From Photorhabdus thracensis (GTDB lineage Bacteria > Pseudomonadota > Gammaproteobacteria > Enterobacterales > Enterobacteriaceae), in contig NZ_CP011104.1 in NCBI RefSeq assembly GCF_001010285.1, positions 2,852,001 through 2,916,000 of the forward strand: 64,000 nt of DNA, in the 5' to 3' direction. The notes beneath the pieces are model-generated. The model was not told the origin of the DNA. It saw only the letters and a list, made by a program, of their open reading frames with translations, and made no database searches. Shown here in pieces: positions 9,056-17,605 of this stretch (positions are counted from its first letter, which is position 1; each line of letters opens with the position of its first letter). The position numbers and the translations under genes were made by a program.

Positions 9056-9799
9056 ATGGAACAGACAGTTATACACACCGCTCAGGCACCGCTGCCAGAA
9101 TATGGCAATGGCTTTATCACTCGAATCGAGTATGGAACCGTTATTCAGTATCCTCAGGTACATCTTTGGCAAGCCCGTTTTGATCTGTCACATTATCACG
9201 ATGAACTGTTCGAACAGTTAGACCTCCCCTTCCCAGCTCAGTTAGCCAAAGCTGTCAATAAGCGGCGGGCTGAATATCTGGCAGCACGTTATTGCGCCAG
9301 ACAACTTTTAGCACAATTAGGGCAACCGGAGTTTAATCTGATCTCAGGCAATGATCGCGCCCCAATCTGGCCTAAGGATATTTGCGGTTCTGTTTCTCAT
9401 TCAGCTCATTGTGCAATTGTACTGGCAGCACCGCAAACGAATAACAGATTAATTGGTGTCGATATCGAAACTATTGTCAGCCGTCAAAATATGGATGAAC
9501 TCACAACAATGATCGTGAATGACAGGGAAATTCAACTCCTGAAACAGGGTCATTTACCCTTTGAACAGGCGTTTACCCTCGCCTTTTCGGTGAAAGAAAG
9601 CTTGTATAAAGCCCTTTATCCACAAGTAAAACGGTTCTTTGGCTTTGAAGCGGCTGAAATTACTGCCCTGTCCCTCGAAAATAATGCAATAACATTAGTG
9701 TTGCGGGAAACACTCGCCCCTCATTATCTGGCAGGTACAGTATTCCGTGGGCAATTTATTATCTATCCACAGGAAATATTAACGCTGATTATTCAATAG
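9056..9799 (+). CDS. ngrA: 4'-phosphopantetheinyl transferase (EntD/NgrA family)
   Basis: A 247-aa Sfp/EntD-type phosphopantetheinyl transferase, which loads carrier domains of non-ribosomal peptide and polyketide synthases. Visible motifs are RRAEYLAARYCAR (~70-80), GSVSHSAHCAIV (~110), the Mg-binding GVDIET (~135) and the hallmark FSVKESLYKAL (~180). In Photorhabdus the EntD homologue NgrA is needed for siderophore and antibiotic production and for supporting nematode growth; I assign the symbol from the overall match and genus context, not from alignment. It lies 45 bp after the adhesin gene in the same direction but is probably a separate unit. A strong stem-loop follows. Confidence 0.85.
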   Translation: MEQTVIHTAQAPLPEYGNGFITRIEYGTVIQYPQVHLWQARFDLSHYHDELFEQLDLPFPAQLAKAVNKRRAEYLAARYCARQLLAQLGQPEFNLISGNDRAPIWPKDICGSVSHSAHCAIVLAAPQTNNRLIGVDIETIVSRQNMDELTTMIVNDREIQLLKQGHLPFEQAFTLAFSVKESLYKALYPQVKRFFGFEAAEITALSLENNAITLVLRETLAPHYLAGTVFRGQFIIYPQEILTLIIQ

Positions 9800-9810
9800 C
9801 CCAAAATAAT

Positions 9811-9842
9811 AATTGCTGATACCACCCCTGATCAGCAATTTT
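9811..9842. terminator. Bidirectional terminator between ngrA and hpaR
   Basis: AATTGCTGAT and ATCAGCAATT form a 10-bp perfect stem around ACCACCCCTG, followed by TT and an AT-rich tail on both sides. It lies between two convergent genes. Confidence 0.75.
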
Positions 9843-9877
9843 ACTATTATTCATCATCATAATTTTGAATAAGATTT

Positions 9878-10324
9878 TTATTTAACTTCCTTATCCTTAT
9901 TTCCCGGTGAGTTCTTACCAACAGCAATTAATTCCTCCAACAATACTGAAAGCTGAACCATCTTCTCCGGCGAAAAGGCTTTTTCTATGGCCTGATATCC
10001 CTGTTCCACCTGCTCTTTCGCCTTTTCATAAAGTTTCTGACCATCCTGCGTCAAAGAGACATAAAGCTTGCGCTGGTCATTCATCGGTTTAAGACGAAAA
10101 ATCAATCCATCACGTTCCATGCGGGTCAATATCCCGGTCAGACTTGGACGAAGAATACAGGTCTGGCAGGATAAATCATAAAAATCAATTGACCGGCTAT
10201 CAGATAGCACGCGAATAATACGCCACTGCTGTTCAGTCAAATTATGACTCTTAAGGATTGGGCGGAAAAAACCCATCGCAGTTTCCCGCGCCTGAAGTAA
10301 TGCAATTGTCAGAGATTCATGCAT
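9878..10324 (-). CDS. hpaR: HpaR, MarR-family repressor of the hpa meta-cleavage operon
   Basis: A 148-aa MarR-type winged-helix regulator. In E. coli and Salmonella HpaR (HpcR) represses the homoprotocatechuate meta-cleavage operon and is released by the aromatic substrate. The sequence MHESLTIALLQARETAMGFFRPILKSHNLTEQQWRIIRVL is typical, with the DNA-binding wing around LTGILTRMERDGLIFRLKP. It is divergent from hpaG1 across 383 bp that would hold the shared operators. Length matches the family (about 145-150 aa). Confidence 0.93.
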   Translation of the reverse strand: MHESLTIALLQARETAMGFFRPILKSHNLTEQQWRIIRVLSDSRSIDFYDLSCQTCILRPSLTGILTRMERDGLIFRLKPMNDQRKLYVSLTQDGQKLYEKAKEQVEQGYQAIEKAFSPEKMVQLSVLLEELIAVGKNSPGNKDKEVK

Positions 10325-10707
10325 GGGTAATGGAAGCTCTCATCTTAGTTAATCACTGATTTACTCTCTGTCGAGAGCGTCTATGTCACTATAACCACAG
10401 TAAAAAGACTAGCACGTCACTCCATCAACCACAAAGAAAAAATCATAAAAATATTAATAAGTAAACAAAAATAAACCCTGAAAACCAAGTCAGTAAAAAG
10501 TTAATACAATAGTAATAATTTTATTTATAAAAATATTAACATATTGATTAATAATGATAAAAAACAAATTTAGCAGAGATATTGTTACTGAGATCACAAT
10601 TAAAATTAACAAATACATTAACATATTGCAACAAATCGATTTGTGGTTTATTAATATATTAATAAATACATCTTAAAGCTGTCTGTTTAAGCCCAGAGGA
10701 GTCGTTA
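10325..10707. promoter_or_regulatory. Divergent hpaR-hpaG control region
   Basis: 383 bp of very AT-rich DNA without a gene. It holds two direct copies of ATTAACATATTG (10535-10546 and 10617-10628, 82 bp apart) and a 20-bp palindrome just upstream of hpaG1. The position and the dyad fit operators for HpaR and perhaps CRP/IHF-type accessory sites, but promoter elements were not pinned down. Confidence 0.55.
10647..10666. promoter_or_regulatory. 20-bp perfect palindrome, candidate HpaR operator
   Basis: TTTATTAATATATTAATAAA is a perfect dyad ending 41 bp before the hpaG1 start codon. MarR-family repressors bind such AT-rich palindromes overlapping or just downstream of promoters. The assignment is inferred from position only. 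Confidence 0.45.
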
Positions 10708-11340
10708 ATGAAAGGCACTGTCTTCGCCGTAGCCCTCAACCATCAGAGCCAGGTCGATTTCTGGCATGACTCATTTCAGCAAGCACCTTATAACACCCTG
10801 CCTAAGACCCCGGTATGGTTTATCAAACCACGGAATACCGTTATCACCTCCGGTGACGTTATTCCCCATCCTGCAGGGGAAGAAGTTCAGAGTGGCGCAA
10901 CACTGGCGCTGGTGATAGGTAAAACTGCCCGTAAAGTTGCCGCTGAAAACGCAGCCGAATATATCGCAGGTTATGCATTAGCCAATGAAGTCAGCCTGCC
11001 TGAAACGGCGTTCTATCGCCCGGCTATTAAAGCGAAATGTCGTGATGGTTTTTGCCCTATAGGTCAAATGACCCATCCAGAATCAATTGATGCGCTGGAC
11101 ATCATTACTGAAATCAATGGTCAGGAAGTTGATCGCTGGTCAACAACCGATCTAGTGCGTTCAGCAACGGAATTAGTCGCAGCATTAAGTGATTTCGCCA
11201 CCCTGAAAGAAGGTGATGTGATCTTGCTTGGCACTCCTCATCAACGGGTTTCCATCAAACCAGGTGACAATGTGGTTATTCGGGCAGCAGGTTTCCCATC
11301 TCTGGAGAATCGGGTTGCGCAAGCAGGAGAAAAAGCATGA
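10708..11340 (+). CDS. hpaG1: HpaG1: 4-hydroxyphenylacetate degradation decarboxylase/isomerase, N-terminal subunit
   Basis: A 210-aa member of the fumarylacetoacetate-hydrolase fold matching the N-terminal half of enteric HpaG, which decarboxylates 5-oxopent-3-ene-1,2,5-tricarboxylate (OPET). Recognisable blocks are GTVFAVALNHQSQ, PKTPVWFIKPRNT and VILLGTPHQRVSIKPGDN. In E. coli HpaG is one protein of about 430 aa; here the two halves are separate genes overlapping by 4 bp (ATGA), so they are translationally coupled. A GAGGAG ribosome-binding site precedes the start. First gene of the catabolic operon. Confidence 0.92.
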   Translation: MKGTVFAVALNHQSQVDFWHDSFQQAPYNTLPKTPVWFIKPRNTVITSGDVIPHPAGEEVQSGATLALVIGKTARKVAAENAAEYIAGYALANEVSLPETAFYRPAIKAKCRDGFCPIGQMTHPESIDALDIITEINGQEVDRWSTTDLVRSATELVAALSDFATLKEGDVILLGTPHQRVSIKPGDNVVIRAAGFPSLENRVAQAGEKA

Positions 11341-12101
11341 AACACGCAAAAGTTCGTTATCAGGGTCAGGATCTGAATGTGACGGTTGATGATCAGGAAA
11401 ATGTCTGCCTGCCGGATGGCAGCAGAGTCAGCAGTGGATCCGTTCAATGGCTGCCACCCGCAGATGGAACCCTGTTTGCCCTCGGTCTGAACTATGCCGA
11501 TCACGCCACTGAGCTTGAATTTAAGCCACCGGAAGAACCACTGGTTTTTATCAAGGCATCCAATACGCTGATCGGCCATCGTCAGGTTTCCGTTCGCCCG
11601 GATAATGTGGAATACATGCATTATGAATCCGAGCTGGTGGTTGTCATCGGCAAGACCACCCATAAAGTCGCCAAAGAACAGGCGATGGATTACGTTGCCG
11701 GATACACCGTTTGTAACGACTATGCGATCCGTGACTATCTGGAAAACTATTATCGCCCTAACCTCCGGGTAAAAAGCCGCGACACCCTGACCCCCATCGG
11801 CCCGTGGATCATTGATAAAGAAGATGTCTCGGATCCGCATAATCTGACATTAAGCACCTGGGTCAATGGTGAACTGCGTCAGCGTGGCACCACCGCCGAT
11901 CTGATCTTCGATATCCCATTCCTGATCGCCTATCTGAGCGACTTTATGACGCTGCAACCGGGAGACATGATCGCCACCGGGACACCCAAAGGATTGTCTG
12001 ATGTCGTACCGGGAGATGAAGTTATTGTTGAGGTTGAAGGCGTTGGACGTCTGGTCAACCATATTGTCAGCCAGCAAGAATATGAGGATAGCCTGTCATG
12101 A
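11337..12101 (+). CDS. hpaG2: HpaG2: 5-carboxymethyl-2-hydroxymuconate isomerase/decarboxylase, C-terminal subunit
   Basis: A 254-aa fumarylacetoacetate-hydrolase-fold protein matching the C-terminal half of HpaG; it acts with HpaG1 in the OPET decarboxylation and 2-hydroxyhepta-2,4-dienedioate isomerisation steps. Family signatures are FALGLNYADHA, PLVFIKASNTLIGH, the metal-binding HYESELVVVIGK (acidic residues) and MIATGTPKGLSDVVPGDEV. It starts inside the hpaG1 stop codon and overlaps the hpaE start by 4 bp (ATGA), the usual tight coupling in this operon. Confidence 0.94.
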   Translation: MKHAKVRYQGQDLNVTVDDQENVCLPDGSRVSSGSVQWLPPADGTLFALGLNYADHATELEFKPPEEPLVFIKASNTLIGHRQVSVRPDNVEYMHYESELVVVIGKTTHKVAKEQAMDYVAGYTVCNDYAIRDYLENYYRPNLRVKSRDTLTPIGPWIIDKEDVSDPHNLTLSTWVNGELRQRGTTADLIFDIPFLIAYLSDFMTLQPGDMIATGTPKGLSDVVPGDEVIVEVEGVGRLVNHIVSQQEYEDSLS

Positions 12102-13564
12102 CGATGATTAATCATTGGATCAACGGCAAAAACGTCAGCAGTAAAGCGTATTTTGTAACCACCAACCCGGCTAGCGGTGAAGTGCTGGCTGAAGTGGCTT
12201 CCGGTGGTCAGGAAGAGATTGATCAAGCGGTAGCCGCGGCAAAAGCAGCTTTCCCCAAATGGGCTGATCTGCCGATGAAAGAACGCGCACGCCTGATGCG
12301 TCGTTTGGGTGAGTTAATTGATGAGAATGTGCCTGAAATCGCGGCAATGGAAACCAAAGACACCGGTTTGCCTATTCATCAAACGCAAAATGTCCTGATC
12401 CCACGCGCTTCTCACAACTTCAACTTCTTTGCTGAGATTTGTCAGCAAATGAATGGCCGGACCTATCCGGTTGACGACAAGATGCTCAACTATACGCTGG
12501 TGCAGCCAGTCGGTGTTTGTGCGCTGATTTCGCCGTGGAATGTGCCATTTATGACCGCGACCTGGAAAGTCGCACCTTGTCTGGCGCTGGGTAACACCGC
12601 TGTGCTGAAAATGTCAGAACTCTCCCCATTAACCGCAAACCGTCTGGGAGAACTGACGCTGGAAGCCGGCATCCCTGCCGGTGTTTTAAACGTAGTGCAA
12701 GGATACGGCGCCACTGCCGGTGATGCATTAGTGAAACATCACGATGTTCGGGCGGTCTCTTTTACCGGCGGTACCGCAACCGGCCGCCAGATCATGAAAA
12801 ATGCCGGCCTGAAAAAATACTCCATGGAGCTGGGCGGTAAATCGCCGGTTCTGATCTTCGAAGACGCCGATATTGAACGTGCGCTGGATGCCGCTCTGTT
12901 CACCATTTTCTCTATCAATGGTGAACGTTGTACCGCCGGTTCACGCATTTTTATTCAAGCAAGCATCTACCCTGAGTTTGTGCAACGTTTTGCTGAACGT
13001 GCGAATCGTCTGCGGGTTGGCGATCCACAAGATCCAGGCACGCAGGTTGGTGCGCTTATCAGCAAACAGCATTGGGAAAAAGTCTCCGGTTACATCCGTC
13101 TGGGTATTGAAGAAGGGGCAACGCTGCTGGCCGGTGGCCCAGATAAACCCAATGATTTGCCGGAACACCTGAAAGGCGGCAACTTCCTGCGTCCAACAGT
13201 TCTGGCGGATGTCGATAACCGTATGCGCGTTGCACAGGAAGAGATCTTCGGCCCCGTCGCGTGCCTGTTACCATTCAAAGATGAAGCAGAAGGTCTGCGC
13301 CTAGCGAATGACGTGGAATATGGTCTGGCTTCTTACATCTGGACTCAGGATGTCAGCAAAGTATTGCGCCTGGCCCGTAATATTGAAGCAGGCATGGTAT
13401 TCGTCAATACCCAGAATGTCCGCGATCTGCGCCAGCCATTCGGCGGAGTGAAAGCCTCCGGTACCGGTCGTGAAGGCGGTGAATACAGTTTTGAAGTGTT
13501 TGCAGAGGTGAAAAACGTCTGTATCTCTATGGGGGATCATCCAATCCCGCGTTGGGGGGTATAA
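12098..13564 (+). CDS. hpaE: HpaE: 5-carboxymethyl-2-hydroxymuconate semialdehyde dehydrogenase
   Basis: A 488-aa NAD-dependent aldehyde dehydrogenase that oxidises the ring-cleavage product of homoprotocatechuate. Cofactor and active-site motifs are present: ISPWNVPFM, SFTGGTATGR, the general-base segment MELGGKSPV (~245) and the nucleophile in NGERCTAGSR (~277). The C-terminus (PFGGVKASGTGREGGEYS) is complete. Length equals the E. coli enzyme. The start overlaps hpaG2 by 4 bp; hpaD follows 64 bp later. Confidence 0.96.
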   Translation: MTMINHWINGKNVSSKAYFVTTNPASGEVLAEVASGGQEEIDQAVAAAKAAFPKWADLPMKERARLMRRLGELIDENVPEIAAMETKDTGLPIHQTQNVLIPRASHNFNFFAEICQQMNGRTYPVDDKMLNYTLVQPVGVCALISPWNVPFMTATWKVAPCLALGNTAVLKMSELSPLTANRLGELTLEAGIPAGVLNVVQGYGATAGDALVKHHDVRAVSFTGGTATGRQIMKNAGLKKYSMELGGKSPVLIFEDADIERALDAALFTIFSINGERCTAGSRIFIQASIYPEFVQRFAERANRLRVGDPQDPGTQVGALISKQHWEKVSGYIRLGIEEGATLLAGGPDKPNDLPEHLKGGNFLRPTVLADVDNRMRVAQEEIFGPVACLLPFKDEAEGLRLANDVEYGLASYIWTQDVSKVLRLARNIEAGMVFVNTQNVRDLRQPFGGVKASGTGREGGEYSFEVFAEVKNVCISMGDHPIPRWGV

Positions 13565-13628
13565 CGGTTTTATCAGCGTTAACCACGGCGGACTCCGGTT
13601 CGCCGTCCTGATATCAAATGAGGATTTT

Positions 13629-14507
13629 ATGGGTAAGTTAGCGTTAGCGGCCAAAATTACACATGTGCCATCAATGTATCTTTCTGAACTGCCGGGAAAA
13701 CATCATGGTTGCCGTCAGGGGGCCATTGACGGGCACAAAGAGATCAGCCGTCGTTGCCGTGAAATGGGTGTCGATACGATTATCGTGTTTGATACCCACT
13801 GGCTGGTAAACAGTGCCTATCACATCAATTGTGCCGACCATTTCTCCGGTATTTACACCAGTAATGAATTGCCACATTTCATCCGCGATATGAGTTATGA
13901 ATATGACGGCAACCCTGAATTGGGACAAATGATCGCAGAAGAGGCACGCAATATGGGGGTTCGTGCTCAAGCGCATGAAATCCCAAGTCTGACACTGGAA
14001 TACGGCACGCTGGTACCAATGCGTTACATGAATAGTGACCGACATTTTAAAGTCATCTCTATCTCCGCGTTCTGTACTGTTCATGCTTTTGAAGACAGTC
14101 GTCATCTTGGGGAAGCCATTCTGAAAGCCATTGAGAAATATGACGGCACAGTTGCGGTGCTGGCCAGTGGCTCTCTTTCTCACCGCTTTATTGATGATCA
14201 GCGCGCAGAAGAGGGCATGAACAGCTACACCCGCGAATTTGATGAACAGATGGATCGCCGGGTGGTACAGCTTTGGAAAGAGGGCAAATTCAAAGAGTTC
14301 TGCAAGATGCTGCCGGAATATGCAGATTACTGCTACGGCGAAGGCAATATGCACGATACCGTGATGCTGCTGGGCCTGCTCGGTTGGGATAAATATGGCG
14401 GTAAAGTGGAATTCCTGACCGAACTGTTCCCCAGTTCCGGTACCGGGCAAGTCAACGCGGTATTCCCGTTGCCTGATGACATTACCGATGAGCAAGCCAC
14501 AGCCTGA
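13629..14507 (+). CDS. hpaD: HpaD: homoprotocatechuate 2,3-dioxygenase
   Basis: A 292-aa extradiol ring-cleavage dioxygenase of the LigB (type III) superfamily that opens 3,4-dihydroxyphenylacetate. Seen are LPGKHHGCRQGAIDGHKEIS near residue 25, DTIIVFDTHWLVNSAYHIN (iron-ligand His region), PSLTLEYGTLVPMRYMN and VAVLASGSLSHRFID. Slightly longer than the E. coli protein (about 283 aa) at the C-terminus. The ATG is preceded by GAGGATTT. It belongs to the hpaG-E-D-F transcription unit. Confidence 0.94.
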   Translation: MGKLALAAKITHVPSMYLSELPGKHHGCRQGAIDGHKEISRRCREMGVDTIIVFDTHWLVNSAYHINCADHFSGIYTSNELPHFIRDMSYEYDGNPELGQMIAEEARNMGVRAQAHEIPSLTLEYGTLVPMRYMNSDRHFKVISISAFCTVHAFEDSRHLGEAILKAIEKYDGTVAVLASGSLSHRFIDDQRAEEGMNSYTREFDEQMDRRVVQLWKEGKFKEFCKMLPEYADYCYGEGNMHDTVMLLGLLGWDKYGGKVEFLTELFPSSGTGQVNAVFPLPDDITDEQATA

Positions 14508-14520
14508 TTTGGAGTCACCT

Positions 14521-14907
14521 ATGCCACATTTTTATGCTGAATGTACGGAAAATATCCGTGAACAAGCCAATCTGCCAGCGCTGTTTGCTAAAGTGAATCA
14601 AGCACTGGCGGATACCGGCATTTTTCCATTAGCAGGAATACGCAGCCGTGCTGTCTGGCTGGATACCTGGCACATGGCTGACGGTGAACATGATTACGCT
14701 TTCGTCCATATGACGCTAAAAATCGGCGCCGGACGCAGCCTTGAAAGTCGTCAACAGGTTGGCGAGATGCTGTTCAGCCTGATCAAAGAACATTTTGCCT
14801 CACTGATGGCACAGCGTTACCTCGCCCTCTCTTTTTCGATGGAAGAATTGGACCCGGTACTGAACTACAAACAAAACAACGTTCACGCTTTGTTTCGTAA
14901 GGAATAG
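14521..14907 (+). CDS. hpaF: HpaF: 5-carboxymethyl-2-hydroxymuconate delta-isomerase
   Basis: A 128-aa enzyme of the 4-oxalocrotonate-tautomerase superfamily that isomerises 5-carboxymethyl-2-hydroxymuconate. The start at 14521 (MPHFYAECTENIREQ) is chosen because it has a GGAG site 7 bp upstream and leaves Pro at position 2, the catalytic base of this superfamily; a longer in-frame start at 14476 would bury it. The C-terminus ALSFSMEELDPVLNYKQNN is typical. Only 13 bp separate it from hpaD. Confidence 0.95.
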   Translation: MPHFYAECTENIREQANLPALFAKVNQALADTGIFPLAGIRSRAVWLDTWHMADGEHDYAFVHMTLKIGAGRSLESRQQVGEMLFSLIKEHFASLMAQRYLALSFSMEELDPVLNYKQNNVHALFRKE

Positions 14908-14909
14908 TG

Positions 14910-16139
14910 ATGCCGAAGCCCTTTAATCAACATCCCCCGCGCTGGCTGATCCCGTTATTGGGTGCGCTGGTGGCATTCGGGCCTTTGTCGATTGATATGT
15001 ACCTGCCAGCCTTGCCGGAAATGGCAAGGCAACTACAGGCGACACAAGGGCAGATGCAATATACTCTGGGCGCATTTTTCGCCGGTTTTTGCATTGGAAT
15101 GCTGTTATATGGCCCATTGAGCGACCGTTTAGGACGCAGAAAGCTGTTGCTCAGTGGCATGGCGTTATTCGTCATCGCCAGTGTGTTATGTACACAGGTA
15201 ACGCAAGTTGAACATTTGATTTTACTGCGTGCATTACAGGCATTTGGCAGCGGCGCGGCGGTTGTTATGGCCCGAGCCATCGCCCGTGATATCTATCGCC
15301 CTGCGGAATTACCCCGAGTGCTGTCACTGATGACGCTGGTGACAATGATAGCGCCACTTATCGCCCCCTTACTCGGTGGCTTACTGTTAACCTATTTCAA
15401 CTGGCAGGCCATATTTATTTTGCTGACGCTGGTCGGTTGTATCAGTGGGTTACTATTATTATTTTTGTTGCCGGAAACGCTGCCTGCCAATAATGACGGC
15501 GGAAAACTTATCACCGCGTTTAAAAACTACGGCAAATTGCTGGCTGACCGTGAAGCAATGGCAACCATCGGTACATTGTCATTCACCTGCGCCGCCATGT
15601 TCGCTTTTATCAGTGGTTCGCCTTTCGTCTATATCAATTACTTTCAGGTTCCGGCGAACTACTACGGATTACTGTTCGGCTGTAATGCACTGGGCATGAT
15701 AGTGATGGTGCTGATCAATGTTCGGTTACTGAAATTTTATAACCTTTCCGGTCTGTTATTTATCCAAACCAGCGCTCAATTACTGTTTGGTATTTTGCTG
15801 GTTATTTTTTATCAGCAAAATCTGACTGTTATCGTTATTTTGGTCATGCTAGTAATCTCGCTGGTTAATGCCATTGGTACTAACGGCCTCTCCCTATTGC
15901 TTCAACATCGTGGTCAACTTGCCGGCAGCGCCAGCGCACTCGCTATCTCTTCGCAATTCGCGATGGCGGCGCTCGCCAGCGTTGCCGTCTCTTTACTACA
16001 AGATGAAACCCCTTTTGCTATGGCCCTTGTGATGGCCGTTTGCGCCGGGTTGAGTTGGTTATGCCAGCTACTGGCACCTTCTCATCAACAGACGCAACTC
16101 ATCCAAGTGTTTTCAGGAGAAAAAAACAATGACAAATAA
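14910..16139 (+). CDS. MFS transporter, Bcr/CflA drug-exporter family
   Basis: A ~409-aa, 12-helix major facilitator of the DHA1 Bcr/CflA type. Motifs are GPLSIDMYLPALPEMARQL in helix 1, the loop 2-3 motif A LLYGPLSDRLGRRKLLL, and helix 4 RALQAFGSGAAVVMARAIARD. A GTG at 14907 overlapping the hpaF stop could add one residue. It is inserted between hpaF and the rest of the pathway, without a gap, so it is probably co-transcribed; it may export a toxic aromatic or semialdehyde, or be a passenger (inference). E. coli hpa clusters do not carry it. Confidence 0.88.
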   Translation: MPKPFNQHPPRWLIPLLGALVAFGPLSIDMYLPALPEMARQLQATQGQMQYTLGAFFAGFCIGMLLYGPLSDRLGRRKLLLSGMALFVIASVLCTQVTQVEHLILLRALQAFGSGAAVVMARAIARDIYRPAELPRVLSLMTLVTMIAPLIAPLLGGLLLTYFNWQAIFILLTLVGCISGLLLLFLLPETLPANNDGGKLITAFKNYGKLLADREAMATIGTLSFTCAAMFAFISGSPFVYINYFQVPANYYGLLFGCNALGMIVMVLINVRLLKFYNLSGLLFIQTSAQLLFGILLVIFYQQNLTVIVILVMLVISLVNAIGTNGLSLLLQHRGQLAGSASALAISSQFAMAALASVAVSLLQDETPFAMALVMAVCAGLSWLCQLLAPSHQQTQLIQVFSGEKNNDK

Positions 16140-17601
16140 TGTGAATACCGAACTATTGCGCCAGCAGGCTTATATCAACGGGCAATGGATCGATGCCGAT
16201 AACAAAGTCACATTCAAGGTGACTAACCCGGCAAATGGCCAGGTTATTGCACACGTCAGTAATATGGGCGCGGCGGAAACAGAACGGGCAATTGCCGCCT
16301 CTCAACAAGCCCTGCCGGCCTGGAGAGCAATGACCGCCAAACAACGCAGCCAGCTTCTGCAACGCTGGTTTCGGTTAATGATGGAGAATCAACAAGCTCT
16401 GGCTGAATTGTTGAGTCTGGAGCAAGGGAAACCGCAGGCGGAAGCGATGGGAGAGATCGCTTATGGCGCCAGTTTCATTGAGTGGTTTGCCGAAGAAGGT
16501 AAACGTACCTATGGTGAAACGATCCCAAGCCCGCAGCCCGGTCGCCGGATCATCACGATCAAACAACCTATCGGCGTTGTCGCTGCTATTACGCCGTGGA
16601 ACTTCCCTAATGCCATGATTGCCCGCAAAGTTGGCCCGGCATTGGCCGCTGGCTGTACTGTGGTACTGAAACCTGCCGCAGAAACACCACTTTCAGCTCT
16701 GGCTTTAGCCGCGTTGGCTGAACAAGCGGGCATCCCCGCTGGCGTACTGAATGTTGTCACAGGAAAAGATGCTAAGGCTATCGGCGGTGTTATGACCCAA
16801 AGCCCGATTGTGCGCAAACTCTCGTTTACCGGTTCAACCGGTGTCGGCAAATTACTGATGGCCCAAAGCGCCGATACCGTGAAAAAGCTGTCACTGGAAC
16901 TGGGCGGCAATGCGCCATTTATCGTTTTCGATGACGCGGATATTGATGCCGCTGTGCAGGGCGCACTTACCGCTAAATTCCGCAACAGCGGTCAAACATG
17001 CGTTTGCGCTAACCGTATCCTGGTTCAGGAAACCATTTATGACACCTTTGCAGAACGTTTGGCACAAGCAGTCAATACGTTGCAGGTTGGCCCAGCCAGC
17101 GACGTCAAATCACAGCAAGGCCCGCTGATCAATCAAGCAGCTGTCGATAAAGTGCAAGAACACCTCAGTGATGCCGTTTCTCATGGTGCACGCATACTGG
17201 CTGGCGGTAAATCACACGCTCTGGGCGGTTTATTCTTCGAACCTACCGTGCTGGTTGACGTCACTGAATCCATGCTTATCTCCCGTGAGGAAACATTCGG
17301 GCCTATCGCACCCCTCTTCAAATTCCGTGATGAAGCAGAAGCCATTCATCTGGCAAATGATACTGAATTCGGCTTGGCGGCTTATTTTTATTCCCGTGAT
17401 ATCGGCCGGATCTACCGTGTGGCTGAAGCGCTGGAAAGCGGCATGGTCGGCATCAATGAAGGTTTAATTTCTAATGAAGTCGCTCCATTTGGCGGCATTA
17501 AACAATCAGGGCTGGGGCGCGAAGGTTCGCGTTACGGCATCGAAGATTATCTGGAAGTGAAATATCTCTGCTTTGGTGGCATAGAGGACACAGGAGCTTA
17601 A
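16129..17601 (+). CDS. Succinate-semialdehyde dehydrogenase (GabD-like)
   Basis: A 490-aa aldehyde dehydrogenase closest in look to NADP-dependent GabD: AAITPWNFPNAMIARKVGPALAAGC, SFTGSTGVGKLLM, LELGGNAPFIVFDDADID and the nucleophile segment NSGQTCVCANRI. HpaI cleavage at the end of the pathway yields pyruvate plus succinate semialdehyde, so this enzyme would supply the final oxidation to succinate inside the operon (inference from position). It overlaps the upstream exporter gene by 11 bp and has an AGGAGAAAAA ribosome-binding site. Confidence 0.88.
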   Translation: MTNNVNTELLRQQAYINGQWIDADNKVTFKVTNPANGQVIAHVSNMGAAETERAIAASQQALPAWRAMTAKQRSQLLQRWFRLMMENQQALAELLSLEQGKPQAEAMGEIAYGASFIEWFAEEGKRTYGETIPSPQPGRRIITIKQPIGVVAAITPWNFPNAMIARKVGPALAAGCTVVLKPAAETPLSALALAALAEQAGIPAGVLNVVTGKDAKAIGGVMTQSPIVRKLSFTGSTGVGKLLMAQSADTVKKLSLELGGNAPFIVFDDADIDAAVQGALTAKFRNSGQTCVCANRILVQETIYDTFAERLAQAVNTLQVGPASDVKSQQGPLINQAAVDKVQEHLSDAVSHGARILAGGKSHALGGLFFEPTVLVDVTESMLISREETFGPIAPLFKFRDEAEAIHLANDTEFGLAAYFYSRDIGRIYRVAEALESGMVGINEGLISNEVAPFGGIKQSGLGREGSRYGIEDYLEVKYLCFGGIEDTGA

Positions 17602-17605
17602 CCGC

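Noticed and set aside
11241..11840. 199-aa minus-strand ORF opposite hpaG1/hpaG2
   Set aside because: An antisense shadow; both HpaG halves are clear on the plus strand.
13671..14495. 274-aa minus-strand ORF opposite hpaD
   Set aside because: A shadow of hpaD, which has strong family identity on the other strand; the antisense product has no recognisable features.
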